Shown here one piece after another: positions 10,028 to 17,838 of a stretch of 64,000 bases of DNA; the first letter of the stretch is position 1; the number at the start of each line of letters is the position of its first letter. Origin of the DNA: JAQGMJ01 sp036498945 (GTDB lineage Bacteria; Pseudomonadota; Gammaproteobacteria; Burkholderiales; JAEUOS01); NCBI GenBank assembly GCA_036498945.1, contig DASYEQ010000101.1, forward strand, positions 1-64,000, read 5' to 3'. Below the pieces are notes generated by a model. It worked only from the letters and a program-made list of their open reading frames with translations, was not told the origin of the DNA and ran no database searches. The position numbers were made by a program, and so were the translations under genes.

Positions 10028-11239
10028 ATGGCACAGACTTCACGCAACGTCTTCCGCTCGAATTGGCGCTATATGCGGCTTCCCGCCGGAGATGCCATGC
10101 TCCAGGCGGGCAAGGGCCTGTCGCCGGCGTTCATGAAGCTGCTGGAGGCTATCGCCCCCGAAACCACCATCACCTTCGACGAGCTGGCCGAGGCCTTTCC
10201 GGCGATGGATGCCGACGATCTCGAACTCTGGCTGGCCGAACTTTGCCGCATGGAGCTGATCTCCCCGGCCGAGCCGCCCGGCGTGGGCCTGCGCGAGGTG
10301 CATCTCGAGCTGGCCGAGGTAACGCCACCGCCCGCCCCCGAGGTGAAGACGACGGGCAGGAACAAGGCGCTGAAGAATACCGACAAGACCCTCACCCTCG
10401 ACAAGACGCCCAAGTCGGCGCCCAGATCCGCCAAGACCGTGCCGGCGATGCCGGTGCTGCCGCCTTCCAACCACGCCGTCTCCGTACTGCTGGTCGACAA
10501 GTCGCCGGAAGAACGCGAGTTGTGGCGCCAGGCGCTGGAACCGCTGCCGATCAACCTGTTCGAGGCCGGCACCCTGGCGGAAGCCGACTCCGGCTTTCGC
10601 GAGCACAAACCGCAGGCCGTGGTGATGGGCATGACCGGGGTCGACTTCAAGGCCTTGCACCTGATCGGCCTGCTCAAGCACCCGCGCAACCGCACCCGCA
10701 CCAAGGTCTTCCTCATGCTGGAAGACAAGACCGTCTCGCAAAGCGACCTGCGTACCGCGCAAATGGCCGACGCGACCATCCAGATCGGCGAGTACGCCCG
10801 CCTGCTGGAGGAAGTGGCGCAGCAACTGCAACTCGAGGTGCCGGCCCCCGAACCCGCGCCGGCCAAGCCGGCGAAAGACCAGCTGTCGGTCACCCAGCGC
10901 CTGCTCTACGCCGCCGCCAGCCCGGAAGCCGCCATCGTCACCGATCCCGGACTGCTTTCTTCGCTGGAGCAACGCTATCCGCGCGTCACCCTGGAACTGG
11001 TGGAGCGCTGGGGCAAGCCCTCGCTGGAAGGGTTCCTCGACAACCTGATCCTCGATTCACGCGGTAACCGCCAGGGTTTCGCCCCGGAGGCGATGGAAGA
11101 ACTACTGCTGCTCTACAGCGTGCATCGCGAATACCGCCCGGCCAACGAGTTCTGGTACCTCAACGCCGAGGCGCAAAGCCGCGCCGGCAAGAGCGACAAG
11201 ATGGCCCAGACCGGCGCGCCGATCAAGCGCTCGCGCTGA
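10028..11239 (+). CDS. unrecognised protein with degenerate receiver domain (paralogue 1)
   Basis: I do not recognise this 403-residue protein as a named family. It has three parts. Residues about 10-75 form a helical, winged-helix-like module (RLPAGD, GLSPAFMKLLEAI, ADDLELWLAELCRMELI). After a Pro/Lys/Thr-rich linker, about 145-275 resemble a CheY-like receiver (VLLVDKSPEERELWRQAL) but the phospho-Asp position reads VVMGMTG, so no acceptor is present. About 315-385 form a C-terminal helical module (YPRVTLELVERWGKPSLE, EELLLLYSVHREYRP). The ATG at 10028 is chosen because the protein then aligns from residue 1 with the neighbouring paralogue; 9983 is an alternative. Likely a phosphorylation-independent scaffold or regulator, by inference. 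Confidence 0.75.
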   Translation: MAQTSRNVFRSNWRYMRLPAGDAMLQAGKGLSPAFMKLLEAIAPETTITFDELAEAFPAMDADDLELWLAELCRMELISPAEPPGVGLREVHLELAEVTPPPAPEVKTTGRNKALKNTDKTLTLDKTPKSAPRSAKTVPAMPVLPPSNHAVSVLLVDKSPEERELWRQALEPLPINLFEAGTLAEADSGFREHKPQAVVMGMTGVDFKALHLIGLLKHPRNRTRTKVFLMLEDKTVSQSDLRTAQMADATIQIGEYARLLEEVAQQLQLEVPAPEPAPAKPAKDQLSVTQRLLYAAASPEAAIVTDPGLLSSLEQRYPRVTLELVERWGKPSLEGFLDNLILDSRGNRQGFAPEAMEELLLLYSVHREYRPANEFWYLNAEAQSRAGKSDKMAQTGAPIKRSR

Positions 11240-11454
11240 GAGGCGCGGCGCCGTCCGCCCTCCTTCTGCCCGCGGCATCCTTTCCCGACTGGTTCACCGC
11301 GCAACCCCCGCCCGCCCCGTGCACCCGCCGTAAGCGCTTCCCGCAGCGGAACCCGCAGGCACGCAATCCTCAACTTCCCGCCGCCCTCGCCGTTAACCCG
11401 GGTAACGCGCAGTCCGCACCGGACCGCCGGTTGCATTTGTCCCGCGAGGCCCGT

Positions 11455-12507
11455 ATGGAAGTCAGCTCCCCCGTTAACTCGTTTCGTGCCTGCTGGCTGT
11501 ATCGCCGCCTGCCCGCCGGCGACGAGGCAATCGCCGCCGGCCGCGGCCTCTCACCGGCCTTTGCCAAACTGCTCGAATCCATCGACAGCGGCACCCCGGT
11601 GTCATTCACCGCCCTGGAGGCGCGCTTCGCGCACCTTGACGCCGACGATCTCGAACTCTGGCTCGCCGAGCTGTGCCGCATGGGCCTGATCGTGCCCGCG
11701 CAGGAAACTGCCGAGCCGGCGCCTGCCTCTACCGCGACCGCAGCCGCCATCGACACCACCCCGGCTCCCGGCCGCCCCGACCTGCTGCTGGTGCACAAAC
11801 TCGCCTCCACCCGCCTGGCCTGGCGCGACCTGCTTGCCGTCTTGCCGGTCAACCTGCACGAGGCAGGCTCGCTGGAAGAAGCCAATGACGCCTACAATCT
11901 TCTCATGCCTGCCGGCGTGGTGATCGGCCCCGAAGGCAGCGACTTCAACGCACTTTCCATGGTGCATGCGCTCAAGCACCCGCGCGCGCCGCGCCTGACC
12001 AAGGTAATCCTGGTGCTCGACGAGCGCAACTTCTCCACCAAGATCAAGAGCGCCGCCGCCAGCGCCGACGACACCGTCGCCGCCGACGCCTGGGACACGC
12101 TGCCCGAGCGCGTGGCGCGCCATCTCTCGCTCTCCAAGGCGGCGCAGGCCGCCGCCCGCCCCTTGCGCCTGATGGAAGACAGCGAGCGCGAAATCGACAC
12201 CCTGCGTGCCGGCCTGGAGCAAGAGCACCCGCGCGTCGCTGCCGTGATCGCCGACCAGTGGGGCCAGGCCAGCCTCGACGAACTGTTCGACCAGCTGATT
12301 TTCGACATCCGCGGCGACGGCCACAACTTTTCCGCCGGCTCGATGGAAGATTTGCTGTTCCTCTATCGCATGCATTGCGAGCTGCGCCCCGGCGACGCCT
12401 GGCGCGACGCCAGCATGCCGCGCGTGCGCCGCGCCCGCATTGCTGCCCTGCGTGCCACCAGCCGCTTGCGCACCATCACCACACGCACACACACGCTCAA
12501 CTCCTGA
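11455..12507 (+). CDS. unrecognised protein with degenerate receiver domain (paralogue 2)
   Basis: A 350-residue paralogue of the gene immediately upstream, with the same three-part layout. The N-terminal module has YRRLPAGDEAIAAGRGLSP and ADDLELWLAELCRMGLI. The receiver-like middle part starts DLLLVHKLASTRLAWRDLL and lacks the phospho-Asp (GVVIGPEGSDF). The C-terminal module has HPRVAAVIADQWGQASLDEL and EDLLFLYRMHCELRPGD. The linker is shorter than in paralogue 1. GAGG lies just upstream of the ATG at 11455. The two genes are separated by 215 bases without an obvious terminator. Function is unknown; the tandem arrangement suggests duplication and possibly a heterodimer. Confidence 0.75.
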   Translation: MEVSSPVNSFRACWLYRRLPAGDEAIAAGRGLSPAFAKLLESIDSGTPVSFTALEARFAHLDADDLELWLAELCRMGLIVPAQETAEPAPASTATAAAIDTTPAPGRPDLLLVHKLASTRLAWRDLLAVLPVNLHEAGSLEEANDAYNLLMPAGVVIGPEGSDFNALSMVHALKHPRAPRLTKVILVLDERNFSTKIKSAAASADDTVAADAWDTLPERVARHLSLSKAAQAAARPLRLMEDSEREIDTLRAGLEQEHPRVAAVIADQWGQASLDELFDQLIFDIRGDGHNFSAGSMEDLLFLYRMHCELRPGDAWRDASMPRVRRARIAALRATSRLRTITTRTHTLNS

Positions 12508-12600
12508 GGCCCTCGCGCGACCGCGGTAAAGCGGTCACCATGGTCGCGAAAAGGCCGGGATCGATCGATGTCGCAAGTGGCTCGATTTGAAGCAAAGGCG

Positions 12601-12639
12601 AAAAAAATGGCGTGATCGGCACTTAGGCCGATCACGCCA
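12601..12639 (-). terminator. rho-independent terminator (leftward)
   Basis: Perfect 13-bp stem TGGCGTGATCGGC (12608-12620) with GCCGATCACGCCA (12627-12639), 6-base loop, followed on the minus strand by seven T residues (A run at 12601-12607). It ends leftward transcription from the sRNA candidate or the aldo-keto reductase. Confidence 0.9.
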
Positions 12640-12775
12640 GGGTGAAGCCGGCCCCGGGAGGGGAGGACCGGCCTCGGACCGTGGTTCACCCGCGGCAGGG
12701 GGAGTGCCGGGGAGGGTGAATCGGCCCACGCGGCGACCGATGGGAGGAGGTCATGGCCGCCGCGAAGCTTGCTAT
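12601..12775 (-). ncRNA. candidate small RNA with three C/U-loop hairpins and terminator
   Basis: Read leftward, this segment of the gene-free stretch 12508-12887 can form three consecutive hairpins. Hairpin 1 (12764-12729) has a 10-bp stem with one G-U pair and a 16-base loop containing CCTCCTCCC, complementary to a Shine-Dalgarno sequence. Hairpin 2 (12718-12687) has two 5-bp helices and loop CTCCCCC. Hairpin 3 (12672-12647) has a 5-bp and a 4-bp helix flanking more CCTCC/CTCC. A perfect terminator follows. Anti-SD hairpins of this type are known in the CcsR/cuckoo sRNAs of alphaproteobacteria; membership is inference. I found no convincing promoter, so it could also be released from the aldo-keto reductase mRNA. 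The 5' end is approximate. Confidence 0.6.
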
Positions 12776-12887
12776 CCAATGACTACACTTTACGGTCTGC
12801 GACTACGCGCCGGCATGCGGCACCGGCCTAAATCCGCGTCGGCGCAGGCCTACCCGCGCCGCCCCGCTTCCCCGATACGGGCTCGCG

Positions 12888-13775
12888 TCAGTGATGCGCC
12901 GGCGGGGCCGCCGCGGCCACCCCGTCGAGTTCGCGCAACGCCTCGGCGGAGAGCTTCACCTCGGCGGCGGCAAGGTTTTCGTGCAGGTGCGCGACCGCGG
13001 AGGTGCCGGGGATCAGCAGGATGTTGGAAGAGCGGTGCAGCAGCCACGCCAGCGCCACCTGCATCGGCGTGGCGCCAACGCGCTGCGCGACGTTGTTGAG
13101 AATGGCCGATTGCAGCGGGGCGAAGCCGCCGAGCGGAAAAAAGGGAACGTAGGCGATGCCGTCGCGGGCCAGATCGTCGATCAGCGCATCGTCGCCGCGG
13201 TTGGCGATGTTGTACATGTTCTGCACACAGACAATGGGCGCGATGCGCCGCGCGTCGCTGACCTGCTTGGGAGTGACGTTGGAAAGGCCGATATGGCGAA
13301 CCAGGCCCTGCTGTTGCATTTCGGCAAGGGCGGTGAGCTGCGGCTCGAGCGAACCTTCGGCGGGCTTGTGCACGTCGAGCATGCTGCGCAGATTAACCAC
13401 TTCCAGCGTCTCCAGGCCGAGGTTGCGCAGGTTGTCTTGCACCGCCTCCTTGAGTTCGGCAGGCGAGACGGCAGGAATCCACGATTTATCCTTGCCGCGC
13501 CGAGCGCCGATCTTGGTGACCAGCACGAGGTCGTCCGGATAAGGATGCAGGACTTCGCGGATCAGCTGGTTGGTGATATGCGGCCCGTAATAATCGCAGG
13601 TGTCGATGTGGTTGACGCCGGCGGCGATGGCTTCGCGCAGCACGGCGAAGGCGGCGGCGGCATCCTTGGGCGGGCCATAGATGCCGGGGCCGGACAGCCG
13701 CATGGCGCCGTAACCGAGGCGGTTCACCGGGCGGCTGCCGAGTTTATAGACGCCCGCGCGTGAAATATTGCTCAT
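12888..13775 (-). CDS. aldo/keto reductase
   Basis: NADPH-dependent oxidoreductase of the AKR superfamily, 295 residues. The (beta/alpha)8 landmarks are GYGAMRLSGPGIYGPP, the active-site Asp/Tyr in NHIDTCDYYGPH, Lys in LVTKIGARRG, IGLSNVTPKQV and the cofactor-binding LLIPGTSAVAHLHENL near the C-terminus. The start MSNISRAGVYKLG is preceded by a GGGAGA ribosome site; a longer open frame upstream has no AKR similarity. Substrate unknown. The sRNA candidate and its terminator lie downstream on the same strand. Confidence 0.9.
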   Translation of the reverse strand: MSNISRAGVYKLGSRPVNRLGYGAMRLSGPGIYGPPKDAAAAFAVLREAIAAGVNHIDTCDYYGPHITNQLIREVLHPYPDDLVLVTKIGARRGKDKSWIPAVSPAELKEAVQDNLRNLGLETLEVVNLRSMLDVHKPAEGSLEPQLTALAEMQQQGLVRHIGLSNVTPKQVSDARRIAPIVCVQNMYNIANRGDDALIDDLARDGIAYVPFFPLGGFAPLQSAILNNVAQRVGATPMQVALAWLLHRSSNILLIPGTSAVAHLHENLAAAEVKLSAEALRELDGVAAAAPPAHH

Positions 13776-13912
13776 TGCTTTCTCCCGAAAATTGCAGTGC
13801 CGGCGCGATCGCGCCCGGCCCGCAGCCATCATCTGATGTTGGGGGGCGGCAATGCAAGGGGCGCAAGCGGTAAATTTACTGTCGCCGGAGCGCGATTGCG
13901 GGAGTAGGCAAT

Positions 13913-14092
13913 CTACACGGGTTGCTCGCGGGTTGAAGGCGGGGCCCTGGACGGCTTGTTTTCGTCGTCGCTGTTCCAATCACTGCGGTAATCGGCGGCC
14001 TCTGGCAGCTCTTCCACCCGTTTGGCGGGATCGGGAGTGGGCTGCGCCTTATCCAGTTGCGGACTAACTGGCTCGTTACTGGAGGAATTCAT
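13913..14092 (-). CDS. small hypothetical protein (59 aa)
   Basis: A 59-codon frame starts MNSSSNEPVSPQ and ends TREQPV. It is supported by AGGAG seven bases before the ATG, the best ribosome site in this neighbourhood. The product is hydrophilic and acidic/proline-rich (VEELPEAADYRSDWNSDDE), probably disordered, with no membrane segment. It sits 74 bases after the pilin-fusion gene and ahead of the aldo-keto reductase, all leftward. I do not recognise a family. Confidence 0.5.
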   Translation of the reverse strand: MNSSSNEPVSPQLDKAQPTPDPAKRVEELPEAADYRSDWNSDDENKPSRAPPSTREQPV

Positions 14093-14166
14093 CTGGATCT
14101 CCTATGCGTGATGATCACGCTAGCACTCCTCCGAGGCATGCAATGTAGGCGGCTTCTGATTTTCGC

Positions 14167-15009
14167 TTAACGACACGAGGCCGGCATGTATTTGGCCGGA
14201 GTGCCAATGCAGGACCAGACGAGCTTGTTGTCGGTGGTGGTAGCGGGAATCATGGTGATGATGGCGCCGGAGACGGCGGCCGTACCCGACACGGTGATGA
14301 CGCCGCGCGGGCCGATGGTGGCGCGTGCGACCATGCCGCTGGCGGAGATGGTGATGGCACTCATCCACTCCGGGCTCCAGGAACCGTAGGTCTGCATACC
14401 TTCGGAGAGCGCCGTCTTGGCGGAAGAGCCGGCGAGGATGAGTTCGGAGACGCGAGCGCGCGGCGAGTAGCCGTCGGAAGAATTGCTATAGGAAAAGACA
14501 ATACCCAGAAGCAGGAGGGTGAGCAGCAAGTCGAGGAAGGTAAAGCCCTTGTGGAGGCGCTTTTTGACATGCAGCGGTGCCAAGGCAGCGTAGGGATAGA
14601 GCCCGGCCCACAGCCACACGCACGCTCCGCCGATGGCGACAATCACCTTGCCGGGTTCATTCAGGTCGGTGCCGGCAATCGCTTGCCAGAAACCGTCCAT
14701 CAAGTCGATGAACAGATACTGCGCGAACACCGTGACCGGAAAAAGAGCCAGGCAGGCGCAGGCGAAGAGCCAGCGATGCGTGCGCAACAAGCGCGCGCAC
14801 AAGGGCGCGACGGCGGCGGCGGGTGGCAAGGCCAGCATCCAGAAGACAGCGTCCGGCAGCCCGGGAAACGGCGCGTGCGGCCCCAGGTAGGCAGCCAGGA
14901 TGGACCAAAAAAAGAAACCGCAGAGCGACGCCAGGACCAGGGTGGTGGCGGAAATCACACTGGCATCGTCGGCGTCCTGCGCGGCATCTTGCGCGGCTGG
15001 CTGGTTCAT
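14167..15009 (-). CDS. multi-spanning membrane protein fused to a type IV pilin-like domain
   Basis: A 280-residue two-part protein. Residues 1-145 carry four predicted membrane helices (about 22-43, 54-75, 80-101, 121-145). Then comes HVKKRLHKG followed by FTFLDLLLTLLLLGIV (156-171), which looks like a prepilin start: basic leader, Gly155, Phe at +1 and Asp in place of the usual Glu at +5. The C-terminal 110 residues resemble a PilA-type minor pilin, ending WSCIGTPAKYMPASCR with Cys267/Cys279 positioned for the pilin disulfide loop. GAGGTGA precedes the ATG. It is unusual for a pilin segment to sit inside a polytopic protein; whether PilD cleaves it is unknown. Confidence 0.8.
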   Translation of the reverse strand: MNQPAAQDAAQDADDASVISATTLVLASLCGFFFWSILAAYLGPHAPFPGLPDAVFWMLALPPAAAVAPLCARLLRTHRWLFACACLALFPVTVFAQYLFIDLMDGFWQAIAGTDLNEPGKVIVAIGGACVWLWAGLYPYAALAPLHVKKRLHKGFTFLDLLLTLLLLGIVFSYSNSSDGYSPRARVSELILAGSSAKTALSEGMQTYGSWSPEWMSAITISASGMVARATIGPRGVITVSGTAAVSGAIITMIPATTTDNKLVWSCIGTPAKYMPASCR

Positions 15010-15192
15010 CGTCTCACCTCGTTCTTGCTGTTGTCATAGGGCGCTTCGTCGGCGCGCACGCAGGCGTGACGAATTGCGGCAGCTAGTGACCGGGGCGGGG
15101 CGTGAACGGCAGGGATTGGTACGCCGCCCGCGGATGCGAAGCGGCAGGTGCAAGACAGGTGCCAACGGCGCGCGCAGGCGCCGGGAAGCGGC

Positions 15193-15765
15193 TTAAGCGG
15201 TGTCGCGGCCACCCGTGGCGCAGGGCGCGACGAGAGCGAGGAAGTGGGCCAGGTCGGGCGTGGCGGCGCCGCGCTCCTTGCCGGTATCGTCCCAGCGGCG
15301 CACTTGCACCGCGTCGAGGGCATAGGGAACGGCTTCGAAAGCGCGCGCCTCTGCCTCGCTCATGGCGTCGCCCTGCATGGCAAGCGAGCGCTGCGACAGG
15401 CTGGAGAGACCAGCGTAGTAGGAGGCTTCGCGGCGGCAGAGATAGCGCTTGGCCTCGACGTGCAGGGCGATGGGCTGGGTGACTTCAGGGCCGAACCAGA
15501 GGCCCAGGTATTTGGCGCCGATGGCTTCGTGCACATCGTCCTCGCTAGCGGCAAACGCGGCGGCGGCGTCGCGATGCAGCAGGTGGCCGGCGTCGTGCAG
15601 CAGGGCGGCGGCGATCAGCGCGGGGGCGGCGCCGCTGGCTTCGGCCAAGGCGGCGCATTGCAGGGCGTGCTGCAACTGGGTGATCGCCTCGCCATAGACC
15701 AGGCTGCCACGAGCGGCAAAGAGTTCGGTGATGGCCTGGTGGGCGGTAAGGTCGGCGCGGGACAT
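15193..15765 (-). CDS. HD-domain protein, phosphonate-oxygenase (PhnZ)-like
   Basis: A 190-residue HD-superfamily metalloprotein. Candidate di-iron ligands are His33 (LQHALQCAAL), His57-Asp58 (AALLHDAGHLL), His79 (DDVHEAIG) and a downstream His in PIALHVEAKRYL. The pattern resembles HDIG proteins linked to phosphonate degradation (PhnZ), which oxidatively cleave C-P bonds, including a Tyr/Glu pair at YGEA. No phn genes are adjacent, so the substrate is not supported by context. The start MSRADLTAHQ is chosen; the upstream extension is not protein-like. Confidence 0.8.
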   Translation of the reverse strand: MSRADLTAHQAITELFAARGSLVYGEAITQLQHALQCAALAEASGAAPALIAAALLHDAGHLLHRDAAAAFAASEDDVHEAIGAKYLGLWFGPEVTQPIALHVEAKRYLCRREASYYAGLSSLSQRSLAMQGDAMSEAEARAFEAVPYALDAVQVRRWDDTGKERGAATPDLAHFLALVAPCATGGRDTA

Positions 15766-15871
15766 GGCGGGATCAAGCGGGCGGATTGAGATAGTAAATC
15801 GCTCATTAGGGCACAGGCGGATGACACCAATGTAACAAGCCGCCCGCCGGAGCGGCGGCGCGTCGTTCGCC

Positions 15872-16930
15872 TCAGGCGGCCACTTCGATTCGTTCGCGCG
15901 CGTCCAGCAGCTTTTCGTACAGCGCGACGTAGCCTTGCGCCATGGCCCGCGCGGAAAAGCGGCGCTCGAACACGCCGCGGATGGCCCGGCGGTCGAGCGC
16001 GCCAATGGCGGGGATGCCAGCCACGGCCTCGTCGATGCCCTCGGTGATCATGCCGGTGACGCCGTGCTCGATCACTTCGGGCACGGAGCCGCGGCGCCAG
16101 GCGATGACAGGGGTGCCGCAGGCCATGGCTTCGATCATCACCAGGCCGAAGGGCTCCGGCCAGTCGATCGGGAACAGCAGGGCGCGGGCGTTGCCGAGAA
16201 AGGTGGACTTGTCGGCATCGCCGATCTCGCCGACGAATTCGATCAGCGGGTCATCATCGATCAAGGGTGCAATCTCGCGCTCGAAGTAAGCGCGGTCGGC
16301 GGCATCGACCTTGGCGGCGATCTTCAGCTTCATGCCGGCGCGGCGGGCGATGGCGATCGCCCGCTCCGGCCCTTTTTCCGGGGCGATGCGGCCGAGGAAG
16401 GCGAGGTAGTCGCCGGCCGGGTTGGCCGGTGGGGTGAAAATCACGGGGTCGAGGCCGTGGTACACATTGCCGAACCAGTTGGCCTGGTTGAGCGGCAGGC
16501 GCTGGGCGTGCGAGATGGAGACCAGGGGGTATTCGATCCAGCGACGATAGGCTTCCGACAGGTCCTTGAGATCGAGGCGGCCGTGCAGGGTGGTGAGCGT
16601 GCGGTCGGCGTGGCGCTCGAAAAAGGGAAAGTGCAGCAGGTCGGTGTGGAAATGCAGCACGTCGAATTCGCCGGCGCGGCGGCGCAGTTCGTCGAGCATC
16701 GAGAGGTGGCTGGCGATATCGGACTTGAGCGGGTCGGGGTCCAGGCGCAGGGCCTGGTCGCGCGACGGCACCAGGCGCGCACGGCTGATGGAGTCGGCGG
16801 AGGCGAACAGGGTGACGTCGTGGCCGAGGTCGGTGAGCGAGTTGGCGAGCGTGCCGACGACACGTTCAGTGCCGCCATACAGGCGCGGCGGCACGGCTTC
16901 GTAGAGAGGGGCGATCTGGGCGATTTTCAT
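15872..16930 (-). CDS. family 4 glycosyltransferase
   Basis: A 352-residue GT-B fold retaining glycosyltransferase. N-terminal MKIAQIAPLYEAVPPRLYGG contains the acceptor-side glycine loop. The C-terminal nucleotide-sugar site has FLGRIAPEKGPERAI and the E-x7-E motif in EPFGLVMIEAMACG, followed by GSVPEVIEHG. It is probably a soluble enzyme transferring a hexose to a polysaccharide, lipid or small acceptor. No capsule or LPS cluster surrounds it. The HD-domain gene lies 106 bases downstream. Donor and acceptor are unknown. Confidence 0.9.
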   Translation of the reverse strand: MKIAQIAPLYEAVPPRLYGGTERVVGTLANSLTDLGHDVTLFASADSISRARLVPSRDQALRLDPDPLKSDIASHLSMLDELRRRAGEFDVLHFHTDLLHFPFFERHADRTLTTLHGRLDLKDLSEAYRRWIEYPLVSISHAQRLPLNQANWFGNVYHGLDPVIFTPPANPAGDYLAFLGRIAPEKGPERAIAIARRAGMKLKIAAKVDAADRAYFEREIAPLIDDDPLIEFVGEIGDADKSTFLGNARALLFPIDWPEPFGLVMIEAMACGTPVIAWRRGSVPEVIEHGVTGMITEGIDEAVAGIPAIGALDRRAIRGVFERRFSARAMAQGYVALYEKLLDARERIEVAA

Positions 16931-17139
16931 GCGACTGCGTCCTTCACTTGCATTGGGCAACAGCGGGCTGGCGCGGCGCATGGCCGCGGGCGGCTACTTG
17001 GCGGGAGGTTTCTGCTCCGGATGTGTTGATGCGGCACATCTGGGGCGCCGTCTTGTCTACCAGCCTGTGGCCTGCCGGGAGTGGGACAGACGATAGCCGC
17101 TGCCGGCGGGCAACGTCTGTCAGGCGTCCGCTGACAACG

Positions 17140-17640
17140 CTAATCTGCTTCGGGCGGGCGCGGAGCCAGACCGAGGGCGAGGAACAGCGTGCCGGGCACC
17201 GGGTTGTAGGTATAGGGCGCGATCTCGCGAAAACCGAGGTCGGTGTAGAGATGCACGGCGGCGGCCATGCGCGGCAGGGTGTCGAGGCAGATGCTGCGGT
17301 AGCCCAAGGCCCGCGCTTCGGCGCAGATGCGCTCGGCCATGACCCGTCCGAGGCCGGCGCCGCGCGCGGCCGGGCGCAGGTAGAGGCGCTTCATTTCGCA
17401 AGCACCCTCCCCGATCGGGCGCAGGGCGACGCAGCCCAAGGGTTCGCCGGCGCCTGCTTCGCCTGGCCAAGCCAGCAGCAGGCGCCCGGCGGGCGCGGCG
17501 TACCTTCCGGGCAGGTTGGCCAGCTCGTTTTCGAAATCCTGGAAAGAAAGGTCGATGGCGAGCCACGCAGCGTATTCGCGGAACAAGCCGCACACGGCGG
17601 CGGCATCGCGCGGGTATTCGGCAGGGGCGAGAGTCGGCAT
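17140..17640 (-). CDS. GNAT-family N-acetyltransferase
   Basis: A 166-residue acetyl-CoA-dependent acyltransferase. The motif A region reads MKRLYLRPAARGAGLGRVMAE, with the pyrophosphate loop R/GxGxGR variant RGAGLGR. Motif B follows as ICLDTLPRMAAAVHLYTDLGFREI. Substrate unknown. It is leftward, separate from the glycosyltransferase by about 210 bases, and divergent from the kaiC operon. Confidence 0.88.
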   Translation of the reverse strand: MPTLAPAEYPRDAAAVCGLFREYAAWLAIDLSFQDFENELANLPGRYAAPAGRLLLAWPGEAGAGEPLGCVALRPIGEGACEMKRLYLRPAARGAGLGRVMAERICAEARALGYRSICLDTLPRMAAAVHLYTDLGFREIAPYTYNPVPGTLFLALGLAPRPPEAD

Positions 17641-17838
17641 GCAGCGATTCTAGCCGGTCGGCATTTGTCAGCCATTTCCTACAGCACGGTCGGATCGTCG
17701 CCGATAGGTGACAAAACACCCCTATGCGAACCTACGCATCAGATTCATTCGCCGCCGGTCGGCGCTTGCAGGGGGAGCCTTGGCTAATCTGGCCCAGATA
17801 AGCGGGAACGCCGGCCCGCAAGCGCAAATCTGCATTTC

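Noticed and set aside
12514..12550. Hairpin just after pseudo-receiver paralogue 2 as its terminator
   Set aside because: CGCGACC/GGTCGCG and ACCGC/GCGGT pair in competing ways and no T run follows on the plus strand.
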